Shown here: in pieces, positions 23,471 to 35,760 of the stretch
Layout: the number at the start of each line of letters is the position of its first letter
Position numbering within the stretch: the first letter of the stretch is position 1
Origin: Pachypanchax playfairii
Lineage: Eukaryota > Chordata > Actinopteri > Cyprinodontiformes > Aplocheilidae
Assembly (NCBI GenBank): GCA_006937955.1
Contig: SSNP01000001.1
Coordinates: forward strand, 12,316,498 to 12,380,497
Direction of reading: 5' to 3'
Length of the DNA: 64,000 nt
Made by a program: the position numbers and the translations under genes
The notes under the pieces: model-generated
The model's database searches: none
What the model saw: the letters and a program-made list of their open reading frames with translations, nothing else
What the model was told of the DNA's origin: nothing

Positions 23471-24450
23471 TGAAACAAGTATCTTGTCTTTATGATGAGT
23501 CATGGTGTGTTTATTGTTTATCTGTGTATCATTGTTGTCTTGGTTTTTTGTGCTGTGTGTTTTCATGTTTAGGATTTGTGTCTCACTGGTTTTAACAGTC
23601 TGGTGTCCATATATGGTCTTGTCATTTCCTGTGCCTCACCTTTGTCAATTAGCTTATTGTCTGCACCTGTGACTTGTCTGGGTCCGGCACTACTTAAGGT
23701 TGTGTCTGTTGTCTGTTCAGTGCTGGACCCTTGTCTCTTGTCTTCTGTTGTGAGTTTAGTATCTTAGTATTATAGTATTATAGTTTTTAGTTTTTAGTCA
23801 GAGTCATAGCCACAATTGTAACTCCCTGTTTGTGTTTTGCCATAGTCATCGCTCCCTCTTTGGATTTTGGATCATTGGGTTTTTTCATTCCTCCTTGGTT
23901 TCTGGAATCCTGCCTGCACCCTCCAAGTGAGTAGATTTCTTTTTGTTGGATACTTTGATCTTTTATTTGTTACTTTGTATTTTGATCTCTGGACCAGGGC
24001 CGGCCCTGAGCTGCATGGTGCCCCCTACTGCCCAGAACAGAAACAATGTAACTCAGTAACTGGATTACATTGCAAAAAAATTATATTCACACTAAAATGA
24101 ACAGTAGAGATGATATAGATAATTAATTATTACTTATTTTGTTCATTACATATAAATGGTGTGTCCAACAGTTTGTCCAAAAAAAAAAAAGAGAATTTGG
24201 TGCCCCCTCCAGCAGAGGGCGCCCTAGGTAATTGCCTAGTCTACCTATGCGCAGAACCGGCCCTGCTTTGGACTTTGGATTTGCTTTGATACTTTTGGAC
24301 TAACCCCCCTTGTCTTCCACAGCAAGCAGCATATTTGTGTTTCGTTTTGTTTCCCCTCTCCTGTTTTTGTCCTTAAACTCTTTTTTTCTTTTGAACCTAC
24401 CACCCTCTGTCTCTCTGCACTTGAGCCCCACCTTGCGATTCATGACAGGT
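23470..24450 (+). repeat. old interspersed element, T/G-rich strand
   Basis: A strand rich in T, G and TGT/CTG words, with a 3' part (CAGCAAGCAGCATATTTGTG, CCCCTCTCCTG, CTCTGTCTCTCTGCA) that recurs at 61978-62085 and, inverted, at 61245-61312. A hAT-type MITE has inserted at 23995. The family could not be named. Confidence 0.55.
23995..24265 (+). mobile_element. hAT-type MITE with 8-bp target duplication
   Basis: The 271-bp element begins CAGGGCCGGCCCTG and ends CCGGCCCTG. It is flanked by CTCTGGAC (23987-23994) and CTTTGGAC (24266-24273), an 8-bp target-site duplication with one change. There is no coding sequence. Both ends carry GGTGCCCCCT and related C-rich words. Confidence 0.8.
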
Positions 24451-25220
24451 TTGGTGTAAAACAAGCTCCGTCAGTGCACATGATCTTAATTTTTAGAGTA
24501 AAATAGTGTTAAAAGCTCTTTAAGGCAAATTGTATTCAATTATCTAGTTGGTGTGATAATATAGTATAACATTTGCATTTTTTAACAACTGTGTGTTTGT
24601 CAGTGTTTACTGGTGTCTTGGTTGGATACGTTGTTTGTACCAGATGCTGTTTTTTTTTTTTTTTTTTTCTGCACTTGAAGGTAAAGAAAACTGAAATGCC
24701 CTGTGGTAGAATGTGTCATTTTGAATAAAATCCCATTCTCTTTCCTCAAAACTACTTTGTATTGTGTAATCCTGTCAGGGTGTGTTACGTCGCCTGGTGG
24801 GAGTGAGCTGTAGTGAACCATTACCTTGCTGTTGCCTCCTGTTGACACATGCTTTGCCACGTTTGTTGCACATTCAGTGAATGAGAAGCCACAATGTCTC
24901 TCCTGCTGAGTTTAACACCAATGTTATTATTCCAATCAGCATCCATTTTGCTCCAATGTGACTTTGCATCCTGTGGTTACATTGCGGAGTTGTAACCTTT
25001 TCAACTTGACCTCTGTTTCTGAAAAGCTGCACAAAACAAGAGAGCTTATCCACAGGAGTTCATTGGAAAAGGTCAAAGTAAATCCAGAATAGTACAACTA
25101 TGATCAGATTTTTTTTAAATGCATCTCGTCTCTCAAACTCTGCTTGCTTCTGTTCAGTGAACAAGGCCATCTGTTCCCAGTATTGCTGTCAATTTAACCT
25201 TATTCAACCCTTTGGGTTGA
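24451..25220. other. non-coding DNA
   Basis: Contains a 20-bp poly-T tract near 24650; no gene recognised. Confidence 0.4.
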
Positions 25221-25302
25221 CTACAGCTCAGACCATTGCACAAGTAGGGATCCTGAGCTGTCAGGATCAGGATCCTTACTTGTGCAATGGTCTGAGCTGT
25301 AG
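25221..25302. repeat. near-perfect palindrome, 36-bp arms
   Basis: Arms at 25221-25256 and 25267-25302 differ at one base and are separated by a 10-base loop. The adjacent 20-bp string TAGGGATCCTGAGCTGTCAG at 25245-25264 is repeated directly at 25300-25319. Confidence 0.9.
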
Positions 25303-26384
25303 GGATCCTGAGCTGTCAGTCTGCAGTCTAGACAATAGAGCTTATGGCTTCCCCCTCTGCCTTTTTGTGCCAACATACAGACATTGATCACCTCTGACAA
25401 GACAGAAACACTTGCTGTTGTCTCTGCAGCACAACCCCCTCAGTCTCTCCTTTTTCCTGTAATTCTTCTCTCTTCTGCAACCGTTTTCTTCCTCACTCTG
25501 AAATGGTGAGTCCAAAGGTAAAGAGGCTGTGTTTTTAAATGCAGACATTTACTGAACAGAGCAGAAAAGAATTTGAATGGAAATGTTTTTGCTCTGCAGA
25601 AAACAATAATAAAATGAGAATACAAAAAAACACTGTTTTACATTCACTGTCAAGGTCTTTTCCATTTCACAATTACCAAAAGAATGAATCTTACAGTCTA
25701 GCCTTCTAGTTCAGTAATTTACTGAAGCTTTTAACATTAAATGCAACTGAGGCTGCAAGGATCAGAGTTTTAGATCTGGGAATTTGGTTGAAATTGGCTT
25801 TAACATGATCTGTGAGTTTTCCATGAACAGAGAGAAATTAAAGATTTGATTGGTATATATCAAGTGTAAATGGTGAGAAAGATGTTGTCACATCCCCACA
25901 GCTTATGGTAAAACCATTTAATTGCATTATTTACTTCTCATACTTTCCTCAGCACTAAGCTTTTTTTTTTTTTTTTGATTAAGAAAAGGGGGAGAAGAGA
26001 AACCCTACAAAGAAAATAAAGAAGTCTGCAAAAACACACACACACGCATATTCAATGTGTAATTTGTATGCATGGACTATGTGATTTACAAAATCAATTG
26101 TAGGAAACCAGGCTGGTTGTATAGACTTACTGTAGGATTTTCATCTAGTAGCTTTGCAAATTTACTTGATACTTCTGACAGAAAATATAAATGAATAAAT
26201 TCTTGCCTCAGCTGCAAGTTTAGGAGGGGAAAATGGAATGTTTCTTGTGAGCCTGTCTCTTTTTTTCCTTAGTAGGAATTTACTAATCTGTTCATGCTTA
26301 TATATAGAATAATCTAATTTAAAGTTATGTCAGAAGGGATTTTTTTTCTTTTAGCCATCGTCGAAATGCTTTTGAAAACTGCTT

Positions 26385-26470
26385 TGGATAGTTTGTGGTT
26401 CAATCCTGGCTGACCCCTCCCAAGTGTCCTTGGGCAATACACAGAACCCTTTTTAGCCCCCAAATTCGGA
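26385..26470 (+). repeat. tRNA-derived SINE fragment
   Basis: B-box-like GTGGTTCAATCCTGG is followed by AGTGTCCTTGGGCAATACAC, then AGAACCC, the same body as the SINE at 10832-11072. Confidence 0.55.
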
Positions 26471-29400
26471 GGAGTTGATCTTGATTGTCTATGAAGAAGC
26501 TGATGGCAGAGGGAATGATTTTGACCAAAGTCAATCCAATGATGAGGCCTTGGAGATAGTAGGGCTGAATTTAGCTCTTAAGCTTTCTTTGATTTCTCCA
26601 AAAGGGGAGACCAGAAGGTGCAAGAGTTTTTCTGAGAGAGTGATTAATTAGTTTGATTCTGGGAATAAACAGAGGGAATGTTAGTGAGTATTGTCATCAA
26701 TGAGGGACTGAGCAGAGAAGCAATAGTCATAAGACATTCCTATTTCTTACAAAGATAATCCTCTTGACCCAATAAATCCAAATCCAAATTGCAAACGGGG
26801 TCAGAACCACAGTGAGCATATACCTGACAAAAATAAATTAGATTTACAGTGCCAACAGGGAGAAGGCTGGGGGTGTGGTCAGAGGGATAGAAGGTAAGTC
26901 AAAGGGAGTGCAAAGGATCCACAAACTGAAACAGGCATGGGTCAGACAAGAAGCAGCGATTGTCAGCACAGAAACAGATTGAAACAATTTATAATGCAAA
27001 CAGACACAATGACAAGGTGCTGGAATGTTACTGAGGGTGAACACAAGATAAGACTGAGGTCATATGCTGACATAAATTGGTGAGTGGTGTGATGCATGAT
27101 TAAAGACAGCAGGTGAGCAGCATGAGACATGACCGCAGGAGGGAACATGACATGTGGAGGATGTGAACAAACAAAACATGACCTGATTAAACCTGATTCA
27201 TTACACTATTAATGTGTGTAAATGGGTAAATTTAACTTGTGGTGTAAAAGAATTTAAATTGGTATGTAAGACTAAAACATTCCCAAACACATACAGGGCA
27301 TTTACGTCTTCCACAAAATGTGCTCACCAGAGTAATTCAGGTTTATCTTTAGAGACAATAAAGGTAATAATGATAGGAATTAATCTCAGATCCTAAAAAG
27401 CATGGCACACGTCAATAACCAGTGTAATATATTGCTCACTTGTCTCAGCAGGAGGGAAAAACCAGAAACAATTTCACCGTATCAAAAAACGTAAACATAC
27501 AGTATACAGGATCTCTTGAAGAGCTGCTGTTTCAGGGGCTGCATTACTGGAGATGTCCCTCATCACCCCACAGATGACATGCATCATACTTCAATGGTAT
27601 GTCCCTAACATTATTATCTTTACATTTTTTATATGTTTAGAATGTATAAACAAATACTCTGTAATCATTACACACAAACACACACTCAATGATATATATC
27701 ATAAATCATCTCCAGCATACAATACTTGATCTGTTTTCAGTTTAATGCTTCATATCTTTTATTGAATGGTTTAATAGCTCTCTGGTATTTTTTGACCATC
27801 ATCGAGTTTGGCGAAAAAAAGAGAAAATAAGAAAATGAGAGACTTGGGTTTATAGAAACTTCCAACAGATTATAATTTTTAATCTGTCTTGTTACAAATA
27901 TTTTGTTTAAATAAATAAACTGACTGATTCTGTCTTCATAGGCAGACTTCCACCTTGTGAGGATCATAGAAATTTGGAGAAAATATCAATAAAACAGTGT
28001 CCACTTGTGGGAGAAGTATGTTTTTTAAAGATGGTCCCAATATGAGGGTCGTTGCTTTGGGACATGAAGGCTCCTGCCACTTCTGCTCTCCAAAGACTTG
28101 TTTCGATTCATGTCCAAACTGATCCAGATGTCTTTACTCACCAGTATTTCCACTGTCACTGACATCCCCTGGGCTTTAGAGCCACTGCTGCTCTTCTTCT
28201 CTCCAACTCTGCCATCTCACCACTGACAACACTAAACTCCTCTGCAGTGGACTCACTCTGTGAGGCTTACTGTATGTCTTTGCTGATGTCTACAGTTGGA
28301 CTTTTTTCATGCACCTCAGTTGAGAGATTTTTAAAAAATCTCTTTTTGAAAAGTTTTACTGTTCTGTTCAGACTACCAAAAGCTGTGGTCCGTTCTCATA
28401 CACAGTCAAACCCAAATATCTTCTCATTTTTTACCATCCACATGCTGGATGTACTACTACAGTTCTCTCTTGAAGTTTCTTGAAGTGATTTTGTATACAT
28501 GAACAGGCAGTATTAGAAAGTATAGGAGGAACTGCTGCAGACATTAAAATTACATGTGAAGTTAACATGGTAGAGTTTAGTCATAGTGCAAATACAAATT
28601 ATTGTATTTTTAAAAACAGCTTTGATGTTTCATTAAAAAAGACAACTCCCAAAATGGCAGAGATCTCTGTTGTGATTACTGCTAAATGATGCATACTACT
28701 GTAGTATATGTATAAACTAGACTATCAGTATCATTTTCCCTTTTATTCAGAAGGATCCTGAAAATTATTTGTAGTGTAGTTTTATATTTACTGATCCCTG
28801 TTTGCTGTTTTAACTTTTCAAAAAATTAGCTCAGCTGGAGAAGCCTGTAACATGAAACATAACACTGTTTACAGTTTCCGCTGCCTGGCTCCCTGCTGGA
28901 TGTTAGAGCAATTATTGGCTTGCCAATACATTCAGCACACCCTACAAAAGAACTCTTACTCTGAATCATGCTGTAGCCTAAAGCAAGTTTGGGTATATGA
29001 AATGAATAAGTGTTGCAGAAATCATCTGGGCTGGAGATCTATAAAATGATGGGTTTTACCCATGAATACCTTTTGATCCACAATTTGTCACATCACATCA
29101 TAAAAATTCTTTACATAGTTTATTTGATGAAAATTTTTACTTTGCTCTTGATTGATATTGTGACATAAAGCTATCATCCAAAAAAGCTATTTTTAGAAAT
29201 AAGGAGCGTGCACATTAGATATGCATCTGGGGCACTAGTGGCTACAGTCTGCATCCAACAAGGTGAACTGACTGATCTCTCAGACATTCAAGCAGCAGAA
29301 AGGCATTGTTAAAAATAAACATATTATTGTTATTAGAGTCATTTTTTATGTTTCATGAAAATTAATGTGAACATTTTATGGAAAATTAAATTTTTTTCTT

Positions 29401-29864
29401 GTTGTAAATCTGGGTAAAGTTGTGATTTCTAGTATGTTGCTCCACTGAGGGGTACAATCCGTATTAGACCTTTGTTATAGATAAGTTGACTTTTTAAATA
29501 ATTAGCCTGTAGAATTTTTAGAAAGTATGAGGACAAGGCTGCGACTTGAGAAAAACTATGAGTCCTATAACTGAAAACTAACCTGGAAAAATTACCGGAC
29601 AAACACGCAAACACATGCTAAAGATCCCAGAATCATGATCATTTTGACATTTCATCATGCTAACCTGTTTCTTTGCATCATTGGCCTTGATGGGAACCTT
29701 TCTGAGATACTGTAACTAAATCTGAAAAAAATTTATCTGTTTTGATTTTGTAGGTTTGGGGGTTTTGATGCTGTTGGAACATATAACATGTATTAAGTTC
29801 TGTGTAGTTATGTTTTCATAGTGTATACTGTGTTGTGTTATTTGTTGTGTAGTGTCATGCCCCA
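26471..29864. other. non-coding DNA with old repeat remnants
   Basis: The stretch 26850-27190 is A/C-rich and resembles the complement of the T/G-rich element at 23470-24450. No exon could be supported; short frames are not recognisable. Confidence 0.35.
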
Positions 29865-30250
29865 CAGACTCCAGGAAAAGGCTCCGACAGGTCGTTTGAA
29901 AATGCTCTCACAGGTCGTATAATGTGCGGACAGGTTGGAATTTTATACACACAGACACAAAAGAAGTGATCAACTAAACTCAAGACAACTTGACAGGGAA
30001 AAGCAGAGCCACTGTGGAGACACGAGGGCAAACAGGAAACACAGGATATAACCAAAATAAAACAGGAAACGGAGATACACCATAAGGAACACCACACCCA
30101 GGGAAAACAAAAAGTACAAAACCTACCAAAGTAAAACAGGAAACGGAGACGAAGTACAAGACGCTACAAATGAACTGAACAGAAGGAAAACAGAGTAATA
30201 CAAAACCCCAACATAATCCCATAAAACAAAACACCAATGAGAAAAACAAA
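29865..30250 (-). repeat. interspersed repeat, starts with segment shared with 21.5 kb
   Basis: 29887-29938 carries CAGGTCGTTTGAAAATGCTC, then TCACAGGTCGTATAATGTGC, also present inverted near 21500-21620. The remainder reads on the minus strand as T/G-rich sequence with GTTTCCTGTTTTA repeated three times, like other old elements here. Confidence 0.55.
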
Positions 30251-32739
30251 ACTTCAGAGTCCTCATCTCGTGGAAAGGGAAAAATGTATTAAGTTTATCT
30301 GTTCTGTTACATGAGGGGTTGAAGGGAAATCACACATGGTGAACCAGACACCAAACAGAAACAGAGTGAATGTGGAAGCATCTCTAAGTAAAATGGAGGT
30401 TAAATAAATAATAATGATTATAATTAAAAAGAAATAGCAGTGCTTGAAAAACAGACACAATGGGAATATGCTGATAAGGAAATCAAAATGTGGAAATAGT
30501 CAGTAAAGCTGTTTATATTCCCCTTAATGTACCTGAGTTGTTTGTAGTTTGATTCATCAGTATTTAAACTTTCAGTTGTTTTATATATTCACTTTGATTT
30601 GCAGGTGTTTTAGGATTAGCTAAGTTTGCAAAGATCCAGACACATCAAGCCTGTTTGTGAAGCAAACGAGCTGAAAACTAAATGACTGATTCTCAGAGCA
30701 CCATGTGCAATAAGAATGAATTTAAATGCATTTAATAGTTGTCAAATTCCCTCCCTATATGAAGCAAAATGAAAGGCTGACTAATTATTTTACAGAGTTG
30801 CATCCGAAAAGGGCAAAAAATGCTGAATTAAAAAATATAAATAAACAATCCTTTACATATTCGTATGATACAATGTAATCTTCTTTTTTTCACTTCTCTA
30901 CATCCATCATGCCTTCATACGGGCTCCTGCTCTCTGATTTAATCATCAGGTTTTAGTTTTAATGAAAGTCTTTTTTCCAGCCATCCATCTCGTTAGCATG
31001 GCTCTGCAGAGCGATAGCTGATGCTAACGGAGCAATCTTATTATTTGCTTTTTCAAGGTCACTGAACAATCTAGAAATTGACAATGAGTGAGCTTGCTGT
31101 TTCTGCCTCAAAGGGATAAACTGGATTAAGGTATCAGGAGCACTCTGCAGTTAAAGCTTTAATGACTGCAAACACAATCCACATGTCTCTACATGCTTTC
31201 TTTCTTCTATAATATATTTTACAAGCTTTGTGTACATTTATTCAAACTTGGACTGCACAGTTTTCATGTATCCCCTTTTTAAAGGATGTTAACCATCATA
31301 ATTCATATCTGTCTCTCTGAGGTAATTGAATATACAATTTGACATCATACATGAATGAAACATTTTGAACAACTGCATTAGTTCTAGCGGTTCTGCTCCA
31401 TCTATTCTGCTGACCTGTCTTTTGAAACTTTTTGAATTTTATTTTTGCAAAAGAAGTCTTTCTGTAGAAGTTAATTGAACCAGTTGAAGTGGATGAAGAC
31501 AAGTTTAAATGCCTATACAACACCTCACTTTCTATTTCAAATTATCTGAATGTAACTACTCGGTATTCTATTTTATATTCCTAAGGATAAGTTCTGTTAT
31601 GTTTGCCCATTGAGTGCATATCAGTCAGTGTAGAGGTGTGCTTATTTAACAAAGAAACACCTCCTAGTCTCGTTCATATTCGTCTTTCTTCTCAGTGATG
31701 ACCCATTTTGCCTCTCTTGCTGCTCACAAGAGTATTTTCATGTCAAACAAGGTTCCATTATAAAGCTGTGTATAGCTTCAATTGAATTCAGAATTAAATA
31801 GTTATGATGCTCATTGTTTGGGTACCACTGCTGCTTAATAAAAGCAGTTTGTGAACAGGCAGTTTAATACATGCATACATAATGCAGTTAATACATAAAC
31901 ATTGTAATTATGACATATTCATGCAAAAAGATTTACTTTTTTAACAACAGAATCCATAGAGAACAAAAATACATGTAGAAAGTTAAAAATAGAAACTAAT
32001 ATTTAAATTGATTATATTTTGTTTCATTGTAACACAGCATTGTGTCATAGATTGTGCAAAAGACAAAACAAATTCTTAAACCCTTTAAAAGAGCATGAAT
32101 TTTTTAAATAAAAAAGGAAATACTTCATTTTGTAGAAAACGGAAAATTTGTATCAACCTATTGTCATAAGGGTCATTGTGACTGGGGCTGAAGTGTGTAA
32201 TCGGCTAAAATGTAAAATTAATATGGGAGTCTTTTGGAGATTATGATAATTTCACAGCTTTTGACATGGAGTTACAATGGGGGTGTGGTTTTATTGGATT
32301 TTGCCATCAATTTTAGATGATAAAACACTTTTACTGATAAGCCAATATATTTTATGTATCATACATACAGGCTACACATTCTCTTCTGTTAGCTTACGGG
32401 TACATTTAATGGCAAATGGCATTTCCATGGTATTATAGTCAAAGATATAAAAAAATATGCTTCAGTGTGTTATAGTCCAATGTCTAGTGACTGGATTCAT
32501 TTGGAATGGCCTCTGTAAGTCAAATTATGTTGACACAGTAACCTGTCAAAAGCATATACTTTTTTCGATTTTTAGACAACTTTTCAAGTGGTGTTTAAAA
32601 TGTGTGAATGTTTTATTTATCTTGGGTGTATTTTTTGGCAAGCTTTGTCACCATATTGACATGGCCCAAAAATGAAAGTAATGCCAGGATTGAGCTTGAC
32701 ATTTTGAGGTATGATACTGTATGAGTGAGTGCATCTGAA
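30251..32739. other. AT-rich non-coding DNA
   Basis: No gene, RNA or defined element recognised. Confidence 0.4.
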
Positions 32740-33309
32740 TTAAAGAGGCCCTTCCATTTAAAAAACGTTTTTTCTGAGGTTTCTGTTGAATATTTTAGCT
32801 CCACAAGTGTTCTTACCTTCATAGTTGGTGTGAAAACAGGTCAATAACTTCTCTCTTTTTATCTCTTAAACTACGCAGGTGGCGATGAAAACCGAGTTCG
32901 AACGGCCTGTATTTGTTTCATCACAACTCCTTTGTTAGTTAGTATTCATCAGCTCCCGCAGTTGAAACCACGCCTAGCATGCTGCTAGCTAAAAGGTGCA
33001 GCATAAGACGTAGCGAACAGGAAGAGAGAACGCCTGATGTTACCATGCACAGCGGGGCAGGAAACAGTATCCCTTGCTGTCATAGGCTAGTTTGTTAGCC
33101 AATCAGAGTCCAGCAAATTCGTATAATGAATATGAACGAGCTGCTGCTGAAGCCTGACTAAACCGGCCGAAATGTTGACGCAGAGAGATTGAAAGGTCTG
33201 TTAATCAGTGTTTCCTAATGTTTTTTAGATATAAAATGTTTCATATTACAGGTTAATACTTAAGAAATAACCACAAAGTCATGAAATCTTTGTGAAATGG
33301 CCTCTTTAA
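32740..33309 (+). mobile_element. TTAA-flanked MITE, family 2, complete
   Basis: The 570-bp element starts TTAAAGAGGCCCTTCCATTT and ends GAAATGGCCTCTTTAA. TTAA is at both ends and the inverted repeats are about 16-19 bp. There is no open frame of note. A second copy in the opposite orientation is at 50583-51113. Its ends share the first eight bases (TTAAAGAG) with family 1. Confidence 0.85.
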
Positions 33310-33879
33310 TGTTCGTCGAAGAAAAATAAAACTCATATATAAATCGTCTGTTTTAGAGGTGAAGAACAGCTGCCTCCTCTATGAATGGAGGCCAGTGTAT
33401 AAATTGCTTTGCTGTGCTGTGCTGTGTTGGTTCTATTAAATAATGGCAGGCACCAATTAAAAAACAAAGACAGCAAAGACTAAGGAAAACAAAACTTACA
33501 CTGGGAGCAAACAGTGGGTGGAGTACAGTACAAGGGAAACACAGAGAGTAAAACAAGACATGGCAAGCAACAATATGATCGGACAATGAATGAAACAAAA
33601 TCATTGCAATATTAATGAGGAGCTGTGATTGTCGAGTGAGTGCAGCTAGAAACTAATCAACAAAAGGGGATACTTATGAAGGCTTAGAAAACTTGATCTT
33701 GGCTTGAGAGTATTAACCAACCTCTTCTTGATTTTGCAGGTTAACCATGACTTATGTGCTTGAGTGCTGATAAGTGGAGCCTTAGGTAAATCTCAGGACC
33801 CTTGGTAACTGTAGCTTGACAGTGGCAGGTTGAGTCACATTAGGTAATTGGAAATGATCTGACAAATTTACAGGTTTTG

Positions 33880-34125
33880 ATGGGAAGAAGAACATATTTG
33901 ATGGCCAAGAGTCAAGGGAGCACGGTGATACTCTAAAGCTGCTTGAGGAGGCAGCAGAGATGTGGAGGTCAACCGGGAATAATCTCTGGAGGTTAGCCAG
34001 CAGGCAGCTCAGTAGATCAGCCAACAGGGAACTCTGGAGACTGGCAGAGAGGCCACTCAGGGATATGTGAAGACTCTAGAGGTCGGCCAGAAAATAGCTT
34101 TAGAATCTGGCCAACAGGCAGATTC
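33880..34125 (+). repeat. degenerate tandem repeat, about 30-35-bp unit
   Basis: Variants of CTGGAGGTTAGCCAGCAGGC, CAGTAGATCAGCCAACAGGG, CTGGAGACTGGCAGAGAGGC, GAGGTCGGCCAGAAAATAGC and GAATCTGGCCAACAGGCAG follow one another at near-regular spacing. Confidence 0.6.
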
Positions 34126-35429
34126 AGTTCATTTACATAGTGTTGATTCATAACAAATATCATCTCAGGGCTAGAGAATCTCCAAAGTTCAAAAATCCAG
34201 GTTTTATACAGTTTTATATAGTGTGAGTCAGTTATCTTAAGTAATATTAGATAAGAGCAAGACAAGGTCAAGCCAGGCAAGTAACTGTTGTCCAAAATCA
34301 AGATCATGATCTGACAAAGACTGAAGGCAGGTACAGTATATCAAGGCAGAATCAATGATAATACACACTATGATCAAAAATATAGACTATGAAAGGTTGA
34401 TCACTGAGCTGTGGAAATAGAAAATCTGGCAATGAGGAAGCATTTGAGGAGAGCTTAATTAGTGACAGGCACAGACGAGTACCGGGAGCATCATTGCATA
34501 AAACAGGTGCATATAATGAGGACTGGAGAGCTGAACAGAGCAGGATTCAGACTGACAACAAGAGGACAACTGGAAGAGAAAAGAAGGTTCAGACTAAAAG
34601 AAAACTATATCCAGGATTGTATAAAATGTGTTTAAGAAACAGAAAAAAATGCATCAAAGACCTGATGCAGGACCTGAGAGATGCAACTTACTTTGGTCAT
34701 CTACAGTATGCCAATTGTCATTCATTTTTGATTGGTGCTAAATTAATATTTTCATGCATAGAAAACTATGTTATCGTTAGTATTTTTCATAGATTCAGCT
34801 AAAGAACTGTTAACAATTTGTGTATTTGTAACAGGTTGGTGTTAAAAATAAATCATTTTAAAAATTTGATTCTGTGGATTTAGTTTTGTGTTGCTATGCC
34901 TGAATAAGTTTTAGGTCAGAATTTACCGATTATAGTGCACATTCTTTTAAGAAAAGAGCTGAGCTGAAAAAAGTGAAAACATGATAGAGGTTGAAAGGAA
35001 ACACTTTCAGAAAGGTTTTACTACAAAAATATAAGAAAAAGGTTTGGCTCCAGAAACAAATAAAACTTAACTTGACTTCCACACAGTACTGTACTCTGTG
35101 TGTAATAGTTTTGGGTGGTAGTACATTCATTACCAGTACCAGCCTTGTATTTGGCAACTCGCAATGGTGACTGCTATTGGCTGGTAGATGTAAACATGAT
35201 TCCATAATAAATATTTTATTATAATTTAATTTAAATATAATTTTTAAAGGAAATATTGTACTTTCGTTCTGCACTCCTCTTAACACCCTGTTGGGGTATT
35301 ATGTTTGTAGCTTTTTATGAAAATGTTCCATATTCAACCTTTGATTGACCAGGCAATGAGCAAAATCCAAAATCCAACATTACTTTCCAGGTCCAGTACA
35401 AAGTTTATCATGTGAAAGTAATAAAACAA
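34126..35429. other. non-coding DNA
   Basis: No recognisable gene. Open frames of 96-118 codons at 34017-34307 and 34930-35286 (minus) and 34494-34802 (plus) lack domain features. Confidence 0.35.
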
Positions 35430-35760
35430 TCTAAAATCCTATCTTTTACTCAACAGGCAGGCACGGGTCAGTATCTCAATAATCAAACACACCAACAGGA
35501 TAGAAGCAAAGCAACAAAAGAGGCAAGATAGAGGCAGGTTGGCAAAACAATTACAGAGATCCACAAGAGATCTGCAAAGGGTGAGACAAGAGGCAAAAAC
35601 CAGAAGAGCAACACGATGATTATACACTTTGTGGTCCAACAAGGCATGGATAGACCAAGGGGGGAGGAATTGAGGGATATGCTGATATGTATAGGTATAA
35701 AACCAAATTCCAACATCTGAAGTCACTCAGATTAGCCTTCCTTATCTCAGGTGATTAGAC
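35430..35760 (-). repeat. probable old interspersed repeat
   Basis: A/C/G-rich plus strand (AAGAGGCAAGATAGAGGCAG, GGGTGAGACAAGAGGCAAAA) whose complement has the T/G-rich character of the elements at 23470-24450 and 29865-30250. No ends found. Confidence 0.35.

Noticed and set aside
28100..28260. Minus-strand stretch reading TAEEFSVVSGEMAELERRR then a stop, with a GTGAGT nearby
   Set aside because: The frame is short, the GTGAGT lies after the stop, and no good acceptor or known protein could be named.
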